A stretch of DNA of 7,951 bases from Caulobacter sp. (GCA_014378155.1 JACMOF010000169.1:1-7951), one strand, 5' to 3'; numbered from the stretch's first letter, positions 1 through 6,665 are shown. Notes: generated by a model from the letters alone, not told the origin. A program made the numbers and translations.

Positions 1-55
1 CTAAGCCCGCGCGGGCGATAGGTCAAAGTCAGCCTTTCCAGGTACCGGAGCCTGC

Positions 56-544
56 ATGTTTCGTCCCGCCGTTCTCGCCGCCGCTGTCATCGGCCTCGCC
101 GCCGTCACCGGAGGCTGCACGCCGCTGACGAGCTATTCCGGCTTCCAGGCCATCGAAGCCAAGCCCGCTGACATGAAGATCGGCGAGGACAGCAAGTCGA
201 CGGTGACGGAGAAGCTGGGTTCGCCCTCCACCATCTCCACCTTCGACACCAACGCCTGGTACTATATCTCGCAGACCACTGACCGCGTGGCCTTCTACAA
301 GCCGCGCGTGATCAAGCGTGACGTGGTGGCGATCAAGTTCAGCGCGGCCGACGAAAAGGTCGCGTCTGTGGACACCTACACGCTGAAGGACGGCAAGGTC
401 ATCGCCTATAGCGGCCACGAGACCCCGACCCGCGGCCGCGAGATGACGATTCTGGAACAGTTGCTGGGCACGGTCGGCCGCGGCGGTATGCTGCCGAACG
501 ACGATCAGGACACCCCCGGCAATCGTCCGCAGGACCGCCGCTAA
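56..544 (+). CDS. bamE: Outer membrane protein assembly factor BamE (OmlA/SmpA lipoprotein)
   Basis: Predicted small outer-membrane lipoprotein of the BAM complex, which inserts beta-barrel proteins into the outer membrane from the periplasmic face. Seen: 162 residues; a hydrophobic signal from about residue 5 to 18 ending in TGGC, so Cys21 is the likely lipidated residue (the lipobox is not perfect, with Thr at -3). The BamE/OmlA core follows, with LGSPS at 54-58 and WYY at 68-70. The conserved alphaproteobacterial stretch TPTRGREMTILEQLLG lies at 123-138, before a polar, probably disordered tail. The ATG at 56 has GGAG five bases upstream (47-50), which fixes the start. The gene stands alone on this strand until the response regulator 162 bases downstream, and no clear terminator separates them. 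Family membership is firm; the BAM role comes from family knowledge. Confidence 0.9.
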   Translation: MFRPAVLAAAVIGLAAVTGGCTPLTSYSGFQAIEAKPADMKIGEDSKSTVTEKLGSPSTISTFDTNAWYYISQTTDRVAFYKPRVIKRDVVAIKFSAADEKVASVDTYTLKDGKVIAYSGHETPTRGREMTILEQLLGTVGRGGMLPNDDQDTPGNRPQDRR

Positions 545-600
545 GACTGTATCCGGCGCGACGCAGCCGCCAGGTATAACTGGCTGAAATTCCGATAGAT

Positions 601-628
601 TTGACCGGCCGCATCAACGGTTTATCAA
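601..628 (+). promoter_or_regulatory. Candidate promoter for the response regulator
   Basis: TTGACC at 601-606 and TATCAA at 623-628, 16 bases apart, resemble a housekeeping -35/-10 pair in the gap between bamE and the response regulator. The match to the -10 consensus is imperfect and the Caulobacter-type -10 (GCTANAWC) is not present at proper spacing. This is a weak inference from position and sequence. Confidence 0.25.
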
Positions 629-644
629 CAACGACGCCGCTACC

Positions 645-655
645 TTGCCAGGCAA
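645..655. promoter_or_regulatory. Perfect 11-bp palindrome, possible operator
   Basis: TTGCC-A-GGCAA is a perfect inverted repeat of five bases about one central base. It lies directly against the left arm of the hairpin at 656-684 and about 20 bases after the candidate -10. Position fits an operator or the top of a leader structure for the response regulator. I do not recognise it as the site of a known regulator. Confidence 0.3.
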
Positions 656-684
656 CGGCGCAGCGGCCCAACGCCGCTGCGCCG
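656..684 (+). promoter_or_regulatory. Strong hairpin in the response regulator leader
   Basis: A perfect 12-bp stem (CGGCGCAGCGGC at 656-667 against its complement at 673-684) closes a CCAAC loop. It ends 10 bases before the GGGGG ribosome binding site of the response regulator. The downstream bases ATCTTCG are only weakly U-rich, so this could be a poor terminator for bamE read-through, an mRNA stability element or a leader structure. The structure is plain in the sequence; its role is unknown. Confidence 0.45.
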
Positions 685-706
685 ATCTTCGCCGGGGGGA
701 TGAGTT

Positions 707-1228
707 GTGAGCGCGCCAGATCTGCGTCCGTTGACGGTGCTGATCATCGACGACAACGCGCCGATGCGCGAGATCATCGGCGCGGTGCTCAAGTCGCTGG
801 GCGTGCGCAAGATCATCGAGGCCGCCGACGGCGTCGAGGCCCTCAAGGCCGCCACCGAGCGCGAGGTCGACATCATCTTCACCGACCTGATGATGCAGCC
901 GGTCGACGGGTTGGCGTTCATCCGCTGGATCCGCACCTCGCCGGCCAGCAGCAATCCCTATACGCCGATCATCATGGTCACCGGCCACGCCACCCGCGCC
1001 AGCCTGGACGAGGCCCGCATGGCCGGCGTCACCGAGTTCCTGGCCAAGCCCCTCACCGCCCGCGGCGTGCTGCACCGAGTGAACGAGGTGATCAACAACC
1101 CGCGCGATTTCGTGCGGGTCAGTGGGTATTTCGGCCCCTGCCGTCGGCGCCGGATCGACCACGGCTACGAAGGCGACGAGCGGCGCGGCATCGTCGGCGC
1201 GGCGCTGGACCCCGAAGACATGTACTGA
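707..1228 (+). CDS. CheY-like response regulator with arginine-rich C-terminal tail (Cle-type)
   Basis: Single receiver domain without a DNA-binding or enzymatic output domain. Seen: acidic pair D15/D16, phosphoacceptor D60 in FTDLMM, Thr92 and Lys114-Pro115, so the phosphorylation site is complete. After the domain a tail at 132-173 carries PRDFVR, YFGP and four consecutive arginines (146-149), then a second similar block, YEGDERR (154-160). Caulobacter Cle proteins are CheY-like proteins that bind cyclic di-GMP through an arginine-rich C-terminal segment and act on flagellar motor and surface behaviour. From memory, cleA of C. crescentus lies in this neighbourhood, so this may be its orthologue, but I cannot confirm that here. 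The GTG start at 707 is preferred because GGGGG lies seven bases upstream; the ATG at 700 is in another frame. No kinase gene lies nearby, so the partner is unknown. Confidence 0.9.
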   Translation: MSAPDLRPLTVLIIDDNAPMREIIGAVLKSLGVRKIIEAADGVEALKAATEREVDIIFTDLMMQPVDGLAFIRWIRTSPASSNPYTPIIMVTGHATRASLDEARMAGVTEFLAKPLTARGVLHRVNEVINNPRDFVRVSGYFGPCRRRRIDHGYEGDERRGIVGAALDPEDMY

Positions 1229-1289
1229 TCAGCGCCAGGACCGTGATCACCGTCGCGGCCAACGGCTGGCGTCGAACCCAAACCGAAAA

Positions 1290-1316
1290 ACGCCCCGGAG
1301 GAAACCTCCGGGGCGT
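1290..1316 (-). terminator. Intrinsic terminator of hppA, shared convergent gap
   Basis: A perfect 12-bp stem, ACGCCCCGGAGG at 1290-1301 against 1305-1316, with a three-base loop. Read on the minus strand it starts 24 bases after the hppA stop and runs into TTTTTCGG, a classic stem plus U-run. On the plus strand it follows the response regulator stop by about 60 bases but has no U-run, so it mainly serves hppA while also separating the two convergent genes. Confidence 0.85.
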
Positions 1317-1340
1317 CGTCGTATCAGGCTGTAGAAGAGA

Positions 1341-3485
1341 TCAGACGCCGTGGGCCAGGATCGCTAGCAGCAGCAGGGCCACGATGTTGGTGATCTTGAT
1401 CATCGGATTCACAGCCGGACCCGAGGTGTCCTTGTAGGGGTCGCCGACGGTGTCGCCGGTGACGGCGGCCTTGTGAGCCTCCGAACCCTTGGTGTGCAGG
1501 ACGCCGTCCTTGTCGGTGAAGCCTTCCTCGATCACCTTCTTGGCGTTGTCCCAGGCGCCGCCGCCGCTGGTCATCGAGATGGCGACGAACAGGCCGGTGA
1601 CGATCACGCCCATCAGCATGGCGCCGAGCGAGGCGAAGGCGTCGACCTTGCCGGCGATGGCCTTGATGACGAAGAACAGCACGATCGGCGACACGACCGG
1701 CAGCAGGCTGGGCACGATCATCTCGCGGATCGCCGCCTTGGTCAGGATGTCTACCGCCCGGCCGTATTCCGGCTTGACCTCATAGGTCATGATGCCCGGG
1801 TTCTCGCGGAACTGGCGACGCACCTCGGCCACGACGGCCTCGGCGGCCCGGCCCACGGCGGTCATCGACATGCCACTGAACAGGAAGGGCAGCAGCCCTC
1901 CGAACAGCAGCCCGACCACCACATAGGGGTTGGACAGGTCGAAGGTCACCGGCCCCATGCCCTCGAAGAAGCTGCCCGGCGCCGCGTTGGCCGAGAAGAA
2001 CTTCAGGTCCTCGGTATAGGCGGCGAACAGCACCAGGGCGCCCAGGCCGGCCGAACCGATGGCGTAGCCCTTGGTGACGGCCTTGGTGGTGTTGCCCACG
2101 GCGTCCAGGGCGTCGGTGGTGACGCGGACCTCCGGCGGCAAGCCGGCCATCTCGGCGATGCCGCCGGCGTTGTCGGTGACCGGGCCAAAAGCGTCCAGGG
2201 CGACGATGAAGCCCGCCAGGGACAGCATTGTGGTGGTGGCGATGGCGATGCCGAACAGGCCCGCCAGATTATAGGTCACCAGGATGCCGACGATGATGGT
2301 CAGGGCCGGCAGGGCCGTGGATTCCAGCGACATGGCCAGACCCTGGATCACGTTGGTGCCGTGGCCTGAGACCGAAGCCTGGGCGACCGACTTCACCGGG
2401 CGGAAATTGGTGCCGGTATAGTATTCGGTGATCACCACGATGGCGGCTGTGACGGCCAGGCCGGCTAGGCCGCAGTAGAACAGGCTGTCGGCGTCGAAGG
2501 TGCGCGTCCCCACGGTGACGGCGTTCGGCACCAGTTGATGGATCACGTACCAGACCGCCGGAATCGACAGCACGCCGGTGACGATCAGGCCCTGATAGAG
2601 GGCCCCCATGATATTCTGCTTCTTGCCCAAACGTACGGCGAACGAGCCGATGATCGAGGTGATGATGCAGACCGCGCAGATGGCCAGCGGCAACAGCATC
2701 ATCGAACTGACGATCTCGACACCGGCGCCGCGGAAGAAGATCGCCGCCAGCACCATGGTGGCGACCGTGGTCACGGCATAGGTCTCGAACAGGTCGGCGG
2801 CCATGCCTGCGCAGTCGCCGACATTGTCGCCCACATTGTCGGCGATGGTCGCGGCGTTGCGCGGGTCGTCTTCCGGAATGCCGGCCTCGACCTTGCCCAC
2901 CAGATCGCCGCCCACGTCGGCGCCCTTGGTGAAGATGCCCCCGCCCAGACGGGCGAAGATCGAGATCAAGCTGGCCCCGAAGCCCAGCGACACCAGCGAG
3001 TCGACCACGACGCGGTCAGTGCCGGCATGGCCCGTCTGCAGCAGGACGGCGAAATAGCCGGCCACGCCGATCAGGGCGAAGCCCGCCACCAGCATGCCGG
3101 TCACGGCGCCGGAGGTGAAGGCCATCTTCAGGCCGGCCGCCAGGCTCTCGGACGAGGCCTGGGCGGTGCGGACATTGGCCCGCACCGAGATCAGCATGCC
3201 CGCGAAACCCGCCGCGCCCGATAGGATCGCGCCCAAGGCGAAGCCGACGGGCTGCTCCCAGGACTTGAAGAAGAACGCCAGCAGGGCGATGACCACCACC
3301 CCGACGATGGCGATCGTTGTGTACTGACGGTTCAGATAGGCCTGGGCCCCTTCCTGGATCGCTGCGGCGATCTCCTGCATCTTTGCATTGCCGGGCGACG
3401 CCCGCATCAAAGCGGCTGATTGAACAGCGCCGTAAAGCACCGCCAGCAGCCCGGCCCCTATGGCCACGTAAAGCCAAGAACTCAT
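1341..3485 (-). CDS. hppA: Membrane-bound proton-translocating pyrophosphatase, K+-independent type
   Basis: Integral inner-membrane enzyme that hydrolyses pyrophosphate and pumps protons across the membrane. Seen: 714 residues, the usual bacterial length, with many hydrophobic segments. Catalytic motifs are present in order: DVGGDLVGK at 190-198 (most relatives have DVGADLVGK), DPRN at 207-210, [11 protein letters not shown] at 214-224, [13 protein letters not shown] at 354-366, [12 protein letters not shown] at 431-442, GGAWDNAKK at 642-650, and [14 protein letters not shown] at 677-690. In [10 protein letters not shown] (464-473) Lys468 and Thr471 occupy the two positions that mark potassium-independent pumps; potassium-dependent ones have Ala at the first. 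The ATG at 3485 is preceded by GGAGAGG, which lies inside a hairpin. It is transcribed alone, with 225 bases upstream and a strong terminator downstream. All key residues look intact. Confidence 0.98.
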   Translation of the reverse strand: MSSWLYVAIGAGLLAVLYGAVQSAALMRASPGNAKMQEIAAAIQEGAQAYLNRQYTTIAIVGVVVIALLAFFFKSWEQPVGFALGAILSGAAGFAGMLISVRANVRTAQASSESLAAGLKMAFTSGAVTGMLVAGFALIGVAGYFAVLLQTGHAGTDRVVVDSLVSLGFGASLISIFARLGGGIFTKGADVGGDLVGKVEAGIPEDDPRNAATIADNVGDNVGDCAGMAADLFETYAVTTVATMVLAAIFFRGAGVEIVSSMMLLPLAICAVCIITSIIGSFAVRLGKKQNIMGALYQGLIVTGVLSIPAVWYVIHQLVPNAVTVGTRTFDADSLFYCGLAGLAVTAAIVVITEYYTGTNFRPVKSVAQASVSGHGTNVIQGLAMSLESTALPALTIIVGILVTYNLAGLFGIAIATTTMLSLAGFIVALDAFGPVTDNAGGIAEMAGLPPEVRVTTDALDAVGNTTKAVTKGYAIGSAGLGALVLFAAYTEDLKFFSANAAPGSFFEGMGPVTFDLSNPYVVVGLLFGGLLPFLFSGMSMTAVGRAAEAVVAEVRRQFRENPGIMTYEVKPEYGRAVDILTKAAIREMIVPSLLPVVSPIVLFFVIKAIAGKVDAFASLGAMLMGVIVTGLFVAISMTSGGGAWDNAKKVIEEGFTDKDGVLHTKGSEAHKAAVTGDTVGDPYKDTSGPAVNPMIKITNIVALLLLAILAHGV

Positions 3486-3495
3486 AAGTAAATTG

Positions 3496-3522
3496 CCCTC
3501 TCCGCGTTTCGAAACGAGAGGG
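3496..3522 (-). promoter_or_regulatory. Leader hairpin overlapping the hppA ribosome binding site
   Basis: On the minus strand CCCTCT pairs with AGAGGG and CGTTTC with GAAACG, giving two 6-bp helices separated by a three-base CGG bulge (the innermost pairs must open to form a loop). The right arm contains most of the GGAGAGG ribosome binding site, 10-14 bases before the hppA ATG at 3485. If transcription starts upstream of 3522, folding would hide the site. The pairing is visible; control of translation is inference. Confidence 0.45.
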
Positions 3523-3710
3523 TTCGCCGCTCCGGCAGGACCACGGTCGCTAGGACCGCCCCCGGCCGCAGACGACGGGCGGGCCTATGGCCTCATGCCC
3601 CCTCGATGCTCCCTGATGGCGCCGGTTCGACGCCAAGGTCGAGACACTGCCAAATGGTCGCGGTCGGCGCAACCGCCTGCGGGAACGGCGTTCGGCTGAA
3701 GGGCCTGCGC

Positions 3711-4238
3711 CTAGGGGATTATGTTGGGGTTCGACGGTGGCTCGGGCGGGCGCGCCGGCTTGGCGCCGGTCTGGGCCGCGGCCTTGGTCGGCGGGGCCAT
3801 GAAGTGGCGCGGAATCTGCTTGAGAACCGTGACCTTGGCGATCTTTCCAGGCCCAATCAGCCCGTTGGTCTCGCGCAGCACCGAGGCCTTCAAGCGCGCC
3901 TCGTCTAGGGCGACATAGCTGTCGGGGCGCGTGAAGGGCTTGGCGTGAGCCTCGCGGACCATGGCGTCGCGCAGCATCGGCTCCTTGCCCGCGAAAACCG
4001 TGACTGGCACGCCTGTGTTCAGGGTGATGCTCATATGCAGGAAGACGTAGTTGACCAGCTGGCCATCCGCGATGACCGGCAGGGCCATCGACTGCAGCGT
4101 GATGATCGGATCGACCTTGGCCCCGCCTTCCTTGCCCTTCTCTTCCTTCTTGGCCGAGCGCGCGAAGGCCGGCGTCGCCAGCAGGGCCAGCGAGGCTGTC
4201 AGGAGGGCGCGGCGTGAGGTGAGCGAGGGATGGGCCAT
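3711..4238 (-). CDS. Hypothetical exported protein with Tat-like signal peptide
   Basis: I do not recognise this family with confidence. Seen: 175 residues, beginning with a signal peptide containing twin arginines (SRRALL at 8-13), a hydrophobic stretch to about residue 21 and an AFA cleavage site ending at Ala26. A short charged linker rich in Lys, Glu and Gly (29-40) follows. A globular part of about 43-145 contains LQSMALPVIADGQLVNYVFL and a later LRDAMVREAH helix. The tail, from about 147, is rich in Pro and Ala. The mix of a beta-like segment, a helix with LRD and a short tail faintly recalls periplasmic domains of FliL-like proteins, but this is only an impression. The signal peptide supports the ATG at 4238, although no good ribosome binding site precedes it. 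It probably acts in the periplasm. It is separated from hppA by 225 bases and from thiL by a terminator, so it is likely its own unit. Confidence 0.8.
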   Translation of the reverse strand: MAHPSLTSRRALLTASLALLATPAFARSAKKEEKGKEGGAKVDPIITLQSMALPVIADGQLVNYVFLHMSITLNTGVPVTVFAGKEPMLRDAMVREAHAKPFTRPDSYVALDEARLKASVLRETNGLIGPGKIAKVTVLKQIPRHFMAPPTKAAAQTGAKPARPPEPPSNPNIIP

Positions 4239-4242
4239 GCTG

Positions 4243-4255
4243 CTGGCTTAGCCAG
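4243..4255. promoter_or_regulatory. Inverted repeat just upstream of the exported-protein start
   Basis: CTGGCT-T-AGCCAG is a perfect six-base inverted repeat with a one-base centre. It lies four bases from the ATG at 4238, where a ribosome binding site would normally be. It could be an operator overlapping the translation start or chance. No purine-rich ribosome binding site is seen here. Confidence 0.3.
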
Positions 4256-4438
4256 GAAGGCTTGACGTTTGGTGACTTGCGCCGTTTCCAATCGCGTCGA
4301 GGACCATGAACTCAACCTTGAGAGCAGTCTGTCACCCCTACTCGCGACAAAGCTACACCGCTCGGTTAAACATGACCTTATGACGGCGCCATCCAGCCGA
4401 TACAAACCACCCAAGCCGCCGCTGCGCTTCAGGACGTG

Positions 4439-4486
4439 GCCCCGATTTGGTCGCGGGGCGAGAGCCCGAGCCCCGGTTTACGGGGC
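4439..4486. repeat. Tandem GC hairpins with interchangeable arms
   Basis: The arm GCCCCG occurs at 4439-4444 and 4470-4475, and its complement CGGGGC at 4454-4459 and 4481-4486. Two adjacent hairpins can form, with 9- and 5-base loops. Alternatively the two middle arms can pair, or GGGC at 4456-4459 can pair with GCCC at 4464-4467 around a GAGA tetraloop (GNRA type, only if the plus strand is transcribed). The arms are plain in the sequence; any switching is inference. Confidence 0.45.
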
Positions 4487-4491
4487 AAGTA

Positions 4492-4522
4492 GAAAGGCCG
4501 AGACCTCGCGTCTCGGCCTTTC
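4492..4522 (-). terminator. Terminator of the ribH-nusB-thiL operon, possibly bidirectional
   Basis: A perfect 13-bp stem (GAAAGGCCGAGAC at 4492-4504 against 4510-4522) with a five-base loop begins 16 bases after the thiL stop. On the minus strand it ends in CCTTTCTACTT. On the plus strand it also ends in CCTTTC, so it could stop transcription in both directions. Confidence 0.8.
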
Positions 4523-4538
4523 GCACGTCAGGCCCAAT

Positions 4539-5612
4539 CTACCCGTGCAGCCAGCCCAGCCGCTCGGGGGTAATGTCCTTGCCCTTGAACAGGGCGCAGA
4601 TCCCCTCGCCTTCCACGAACTCGCCGATGTCGCGGACCGGCACGCCGGCGGCCATGGCGGCGGCCTGGAAGGCGGCTACGTCGGTAGGATCGACGGCGCA
4701 GACGATCTCGTAGTCGTCGCCCCCCGAGGCCAGAGACATCCGCGCCTCGCCGGCTTCAGGTTGAGCGCTGAGCCAGTGGCGAGCGCCGGGTGACAGCGGC
4801 AGGCGGGCAAGGTCGACCTTGACCCGCAGGCCGCTGGCCTTGGCCACATGGGCGGCGTCGGCCAGCAGGCCGTCGGAGACGTCGGCGGCGGCGCGGGCAT
4901 AGGCCTTCAGGGCGTCGCGGATGGCCAGGCGCGGCGGCGGCAGGCGATAGCGTCGCACCAAGCCGCCGTCGGGGTCCTCGACCTCGCCCCAGTGGGCTAG
5001 CAGGCCCAGCCAGCCGTCGCCGATCGTCCCCGACACCATCAGCCGGTCGCCGACCTGGGCGCCCTTGCGCAACACGGCGTCGCCGCTGGGCACCCAGCCC
5101 AGAAAGGTGGCCGAGACCACCATCGGGCCGGAGGTGGTCACAGTGTCGCCGCCCAGCAGGCTGACGTCGTAAAGTTCGCCATCCTCGGCCAGGCCGCGGG
5201 CGAAGGTCTCGCGATCCTGCAGGGTGGTGGCCGAAGGCCAGCCCACCGCCAGGAAATAGCCATAGGGCGTGGCCGCCTTGGCCGCCAGGTCAGACAGGTT
5301 GGTGCGCAGCAGCCGCTTGGCCACCACGTCCAGGTCCTCGCCGGCCAGGAAGTGCACACCCGCCACCATGGCGTCCTTGGTGATCACCAGGTCATAGCCG
5401 GGCCGCGAGGGCAGCACGGCGGCGTCGTCCAACAGGTCCAGCGCGGCGGCGTCGCCCCGCGTCAACGGTCGCAAGAGGCGCTCGATCAGGCCGAATTCGT
5501 TGACCGCCAGCGCCTCGGCCGGCGACACGGCCTCGTCGAACCATGCGTCATCGACCGCCGCCGTTTCCGGCGTCGGCTCGGCGAACCAGTCGTCGTCAGC
5601 TTCTGGCGTCAC
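4539..5612 (-). CDS. thiL: Thiamine-monophosphate kinase
   Basis: Cytoplasmic enzyme that phosphorylates thiamine monophosphate with ATP to thiamine diphosphate, the last step of the pathway; fold of the PurM/AIR synthase superfamily. Numbered from the GTG at 5612 (357 residues), the core starts with EFGLIERLL at 39-47, matching the N-terminus of E. coli ThiL. LDDAAVL (61-67), [11 protein letters not shown] (78-88), NLSDLAA (105-111), GGD (154-156), DVSDGL (244-249) and SGGDDYE (296-302) follow, all expected metal or nucleotide contacts. The start is uncertain: GTG 5612 overlaps nusB by 17 bases, ATG 5636 and ATG 5687 overlap it further, and GTG 5528 would give about 329 residues, the usual length. 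None has a well-placed strong ribosome binding site, which suggests coupling to nusB. The extra N-terminal part contains two copies of a DDxWFxE pattern. It is the last gene before a terminator. Confidence 0.93.
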   Translation of the reverse strand: MTPEADDDWFAEPTPETAAVDDAWFDEAVSPAEALAVNEFGLIERLLRPLTRGDAAALDLLDDAAVLPSRPGYDLVITKDAMVAGVHFLAGEDLDVVAKRLLRTNLSDLAAKAATPYGYFLAVGWPSATTLQDRETFARGLAEDGELYDVSLLGGDTVTTSGPMVVSATFLGWVPSGDAVLRKGAQVGDRLMVSGTIGDGWLGLLAHWGEVEDPDGGLVRRYRLPPPRLAIRDALKAYARAAADVSDGLLADAAHVAKASGLRVKVDLARLPLSPGARHWLSAQPEAGEARMSLASGGDDYEIVCAVDPTDVAAFQAAAMAAGVPVRDIGEFVEGEGICALFKGKDITPERLGWLHG

Positions 5613-6057
5613 GCGCGATAGCGTCCAGGGCGCCATTGATGAAACCTGATTCGGAACCCTCGAAGAAGGACTTGGCGATCTCGACATATTCGTCGATCAC
5701 CACCTCCTTGGGTACGTCGGGGCGGTGCAGCAGTTCATAGGCTCCGGAACGCAGAATGGCGCGAGCGGTGGCGTCCAGGCGTTCCAGCTTCCAGTTGGAG
5801 GCCAGGCGCTTGACGATGGCCTGATCGACCTCGCCCTGGTGAGCCACCACGCCCTTGGCCAGTTCGGCGAAGAAAGTCTCGTCGGCGGCGGCCAGTTGGT
5901 CGCCGTCCGGACCATCGACGTCGCGGTCAAAGCGGTGCTCGGTAAATTCGCGGACCACGGCGTCGACGCCGACTCCCGAGACTTCCATCTGATACAGCGC
6001 CTGCACGGCGGCCAGGCGAGCCACGGAGCGGGGCTGGATGCGATCGCCCTTGCTCAT
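5596..6057 (-). CDS. nusB: Transcription antitermination factor NusB
   Basis: Small all-helical RNA-binding protein that joins NusE (S10) on boxA and prevents premature termination in rRNA operons. Seen: 153 residues from the ATG at 6057. The N-terminal arginine-rich helix is [14 protein letters not shown] (about 10-23), typical of NusB. The C-terminal half has [35 protein letters not shown] and the closing [11 protein letters not shown], all family hallmarks. An upstream in-frame ATG at 6105 would add 16 residues lying wholly within ribH. The 6057 start is preferred because its ATG shares four bases (ATGA) with the ribH stop, a common coupling arrangement, and because the protein then has the normal length. 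The 3' end overlaps the likely thiL start. Confidence 0.95.
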   Translation of the reverse strand: MSKGDRIQPRSVARLAAVQALYQMEVSGVGVDAVVREFTEHRFDRDVDGPDGDQLAAADETFFAELAKGVVAHQGEVDQAIVKRLASNWKLERLDATARAILRSGAYELLHRPDVPKEVVIDEYVEIAKSFFEGSESGFINGALDAIARDARS

Positions 6058-6518
6058 CGCGCCAGTCCCAGCAGTTGACGCTTCAAGCCGATGATTTCCA
6101 GACACTCCTGGGCGGCCTTGCCGCCGCGATCGCCTTCCGAGACGCGAGCCCGGCTCCAGGCCTGCTGCTCTTCGTCGACGGTGACGATGCCATAGCCGAT
6201 CGCCAGACGCTTGCCGAACGACAGGTCGTTCAGGCCCCGCGCCGTCTCATTGGCCATGACCTCGGCATGGTAGGTCTCGCCGCGAATGATCGCACCCAGC
6301 GCCACGAACCCGTCATAGCGCACGCCGACGGGACGATGACCCGCCTCCTCGGCCAGGGCAATGGCGGTCGGGATCTGCATCGATTCGGACACGGTGATCA
6401 CGTCGTACTCAGCGCCCTGGGCGTCGATCGCCTGCGCCGCACCCTGCAGCAACGCGTCGGAAAGCCCCGAATAACGACGGGCCTCCACGATCAGCAGGCG
6501 AATCTTGTCTTCCACCAT
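6054..6518 (-). CDS. ribH: 6,7-dimethyl-8-ribityllumazine synthase (divergent substrate loop)
   Basis: Lumazine synthase condenses a ribityl-aminouracil with 3,4-dihydroxybutanone phosphate, the penultimate step to riboflavin. Seen: 154 residues, normal length; [10 protein letters not shown] at 75-84 with the catalytic-type His84, NETARGL at 90-96 and [11 protein letters not shown] at 110-120. The substrate loop is unusual. The family consensus VPGAFE(I/L)P reads VSESMQIP at 43-50, and the aromatic residue normally after ARF is Arg15 (EARRY). Activity may therefore be altered, or this may be the second RibH of a genome that has another copy. The ATG at 6518 is only two or three bases from AGAGGA; the next codon, GTG at 6515, would be better spaced and may be the true start. 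No ribD, ribE or ribBA lies beside it here, unlike in many alphaproteobacteria. It is the first gene of the ribH-nusB-thiL run. Confidence 0.9.
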   Translation of the reverse strand: MVEDKIRLLIVEARRYSGLSDALLQGAAQAIDAQGAEYDVITVSESMQIPTAIALAEEAGHRPVGVRYDGFVALGAIIRGETYHAEVMANETARGLNDLSFGKRLAIGYGIVTVDEEQQAWSRARVSEGDRGGKAAQECLEIIGLKRQLLGLAR

Positions 6519-6575
6519 AGTCCTCTGAACTCTCCTCGACGGGACCGGTCACTTCGCATCAAAAGGCGCCGTCGC

Positions 6576-6659
6576 AAAATCGAATCGTAGACCCCGGCGG
6601 CCTCGCCGCCGAAATCAAATCGCAGAGTGCCGGCGTCGATGTCAAAACCGAATCGTAGA
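6576..6659. repeat. Three 16-bp direct repeats upstream of ribH
   Basis: Copies at 6576-6591 (AAAATCGAATCGTAGA), 6611-6626 (GAAATCAAATCGCAGA) and 6644-6659 (AAAACCGAATCGTAGA) are spaced 35 and 33 bases apart, close to three helical turns. The outer two each contain GAATC, a GANTC site of the CcrM methylase type; the middle one has lost it. A 7-bp hairpin (6595-6611) lies between the first two. They fill the gap between nrdR and ribH and could be regulator sites or a small repeat family. Confidence 0.6.
6617..6645 (-). promoter_or_regulatory. Candidate promoter for ribH-nusB-thiL
   Basis: On the minus strand a consensus TTGACA (plus-strand 6640-6645) overlaps the edge of the third repeat. Seventeen bases later lies CGATTT (6617-6622), within the second repeat, which is a poor -10. 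The leader to ribH would be about 100 bases. The -35 match is good, the -10 is weak. Confidence 0.3.
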
Positions 6660-6665
6660 ATGCGC

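Larger units (their letters stand above)
4239..4538. other. Gene-free stretch between thiL and the exported-protein gene
   Basis: No credible protein gene or tRNA is visible on either strand. It holds the thiL terminator (4492-4522), a cluster of GC-rich hairpins (4439-4486), and a 13-bp inverted repeat next to the exported-protein start (4243-4255). It should also contain that gene's promoter, but I see no convincing -35/-10 pair on the minus strand. On the plus strand TTGACG at 4262-4267 matches a -35, and GCTACACC at 4352-4359 is one base from a Caulobacter-type -10. They are too far apart to be one promoter. Confidence 0.5.

Noticed and set aside
5..16. GCCCGCGCGGGC palindrome at the left edge
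   Set aside because: A 12-bp GC palindrome is not surprising in DNA this GC-rich, and the left context is missing, so no role can be assigned.
622..630. TTATCAACA as a DnaA box
   Set aside because: It has one mismatch to the consensus TTATNCACA, is single, and lies in no origin-like context.
601..1437. Long plus-strand open frame overlapping the response regulator
   Set aside because: Its product is an Arg/Ala-rich shadow of the receiver-domain gene in another frame; the gene at 707-1228 has all receiver motifs and a proper ribosome binding site.
1473..3224. Several long plus-strand open frames opposite hppA
   Set aside because: They encode His/Gly/Asp-rich low-complexity products typical of the antisense of high-GC genes, while the minus strand encodes a complete pyrophosphatase.
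4352..4359. GCTACACC as a Caulobacter-type -10 for a plus-strand transcript
   Set aside because: One base off the consensus, but no -35 lies at the required distance; the nearest TTGA-like sequence is too far upstream.
4269..4793. Plus-strand open frame spanning the gap and the thiL 3' end
   Set aside because: It runs through the terminator and antisense to conserved ThiL motifs, has no recognisable domain and no convincing start.
6054..6105. Upstream ATG (6105) as the nusB start
   Set aside because: The added 16 residues lie entirely inside ribH and are not NusB-like; the ATGA overlap at 6057 gives the normal length.
6595..6611. 7-bp GC hairpin as an nrdR terminator
   Set aside because: It is short, lacks a U-run on either strand, and lies among the direct repeats, so it is not a convincing terminator.
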